In this document: in pieces, positions 4,721 to 5,769 of the stretch
Numbering within the stretch: position 1 is the stretch's first letter
Layout of the letters: each line of letters starts with the position of its first letter
Assembly (NCBI GenBank): GCA_028292075.1
Contig: JAQGNA010000318.1
Coordinates: forward strand, 1 to 5,769
Direction: 5' to 3'
DNA length: 5,769 bases
Source: Rhodoferax sp.
Lineage (GTDB): Bacteria > Pseudomonadota > Gammaproteobacteria > Burkholderiales > Burkholderiaceae
Program-made: the position numbers and the translations under genes
The notes under the pieces: model-generated
Seen by the model: only the letters and a program-made list of their open reading frames with translations
The model's database searches: none
Told to the model about the DNA's origin: nothing

Positions 4721-5769
4721 ATGGATCCAGTCAACCACATCGGGGCGCCGGGCGGCATGTCGCTCCAGGAAAGAGAAGAGCAGCTGCGGCTGGCGATCGA
4801 CGCGGCCGAGGTGGGCCTTTGGGACGTCGACGTGGCAACGGGCACCATGTTCTGGCCGGCCCGGGTCAAGGCGATGTTCGGCATTTCGGCGGATGTCCCG
4901 GCCACGCTCGACGACTTCGTCGCCGGTGTCCATCCCGACGACAGGGACCGGGTGACGCGTGCCTATGCGGCAGCCCAGGATCCTGCGCTGCGCACCGTCT
5001 ACGACGTGGAATACCGCACCATCGGCAAGGAAGATGGACTGTTGCGCTGGGTGGCCGCAAAGGGCAGGGGCCTGTTTGACGCCTCTGGCCGCTGCACCCG
5101 CGCCATCGGCACCGCCATCGACATCACAGAACGCAAGCAGGCCGAGCTGTTGCAGAACGCCATCCGCAGGCGGCTCGACGTGCTGGACCGCATCGAACTG
5201 GCCACGCGGCCGCTGATCGACGCGGTCGAGGTGATGGCGGTGACCGCCCGGCTGTTGGGCGAGCACCTGGGCGCTACCCGCTGCGCCTATGCCGACGTCG
5301 AGGCGGACAACGACCGCTTCACCATCCGCAGCGACTGGTCGCAGCCCGGAGTGCCCTCGAGCGCCGGCGTGTATTCGCTCGACCTCTTCGGGCCGCAGGC
5401 CACCTGCAACCTGCGGAACGGCCGGCCGCTGGTGGTGCACGACGTCGACCGTGAACTCGGTGACGACGGCGGGGGTCGCATGTTCAATGCCATCGGCATC
5501 AAGGCGGTGGTCTGCGCCGGGCTGGTGAAGGGCGGGCGGCTGGTCGCCATGATGGCCGTGCACCAGGCAGTGCCGCGGCACTGGTCCGACACAGACCTGC
5601 ACACCATCAGCGAGGTGGTGGACCGCTGCTGGGCCCACATCGAACGGGTGCGGGACGCGGCCATGCTGCGCGAGCAGGACCGGCGCAAGGACGAATTCCT
5701 CGCCACACTGGCCCATGAGTTGCGCAACCCGATCGCCCCCATGCTGTATGCGCTGGAGTTGCTGAAGCG
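4721..5769 (+). CDS. PAS-GAF-HisKA sensor histidine kinase, N-terminal 349 residues (runs off right edge)
   Basis: A cytoplasmic two-component sensor kinase; no signal peptide or membrane segment is seen. A PAS domain of the PAS_3 type spans about 18-137: LRLAIDAAEVGLWDVDVATG, then VHPDDRDRV (70-78), then a PAC end RWVAAKGRGLFDASGRC leading to GTAIDITERKQAE. A GAF domain follows at about 155-305, ending HWSDTDLHTISEVVDR. A helical linker leads to the HisKA H-box, FLATLAHELRNPIAPM, with phospho-acceptor His332 (codon 5714-5716). The ATPase domain, and possibly a receiver, lie beyond the window. Neither a LOV cysteine motif nor a phytochrome-type layout is visible, so the signal is unknown. Start ATG 4721 has only a weak GGGG upstream; Met13 (4757) is an alternative. 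The gene is divergent from the transporter operon, but a regulatory link is not shown by the sequence. Confidence 0.93.
   Translation, partial: MDPVNHIGAPGGMSLQEREEQLRLAIDAAEVGLWDVDVATGTMFWPARVKAMFGISADVPATLDDFVAGVHPDDRDRVTRAYAAAQDPALRTVYDVEYRTIGKEDGLLRWVAAKGRGLFDASGRCTRAIGTAIDITERKQAELLQNAIRRRLDVLDRIELATRPLIDAVEVMAVTARLLGEHLGATRCAYADVEADNDRFTIRSDWSQPGVPSSAGVYSLDLFGPQATCNLRNGRPLVVHDVDRELGDDGGGRMFNAIGIKAVVCAGLVKGGRLVAMMAVHQAVPRHWSDTDLHTISEVVDRCWAHIERVRDAAMLREQDRRKDEFLATLAHELRNPIAPMLYALELLK

Noticed and set aside
4643..5716. Minus-strand open frame of 357 codons on the right
   Set aside because: The plus frame from 4721 gives a clean PAS-GAF-HisKA protein. The minus frame has no motif and typical shadow composition.

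Overview
The window is GC-rich, densely coding bacterial DNA. Codon use with strong G/C at third positions, a compact amino-acid ABC transporter operon, and a divergent PAS/GAF histidine kinase suggest a beta-proteobacterium of the Burkholderiales, perhaps Comamonadaceae such as Variovorax. That placement is an impression from style and protein sequence, not a database result.

Layout: five genes on the minus strand read leftward from a promoter near 4400-4440. In transcription order they are a periplasmic amino-acid-type binding protein (4345 to 3539), a 169-base spacer rich in inverted repeats, a HisM/GlnP-type permease (3369 to 2698), a GlnQ-type ATPase (2698 to 1952, sharing one base with the permease stop), a class V PLP-dependent enzyme of the cysteine-desulfurase-like group (1944 to 700), and the first 218 codons of a dihydropyrimidinase/D-hydantoinase (656 leftward off the window edge). 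A 375-base non-coding region (4346-4720) holds the promoter and several inverted repeats. To its right a plus-strand PAS-GAF-HisKA sensor kinase starts at 4721 and runs off the right edge.

How it may work together: the binding protein, a presumably homodimeric permease and the ATPase make a complete importer for a small amino-acid-like solute. The hydantoinase would hydrolyse a cyclic ureide ring, and the PLP enzyme would act on an amino-acid-like intermediate. The class V enzyme keeps the PLP lysine but lacks the catalytic cysteine loop of SufS/NifS, so it is probably not a cysteine desulfurase. The reasonable reading is an uptake-plus-catabolism operon for an unidentified hydantoin-like or related nitrogen compound. 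The substrate cannot be read from sequence alone. I see no mobile element, CRISPR array, tRNA or rRNA.
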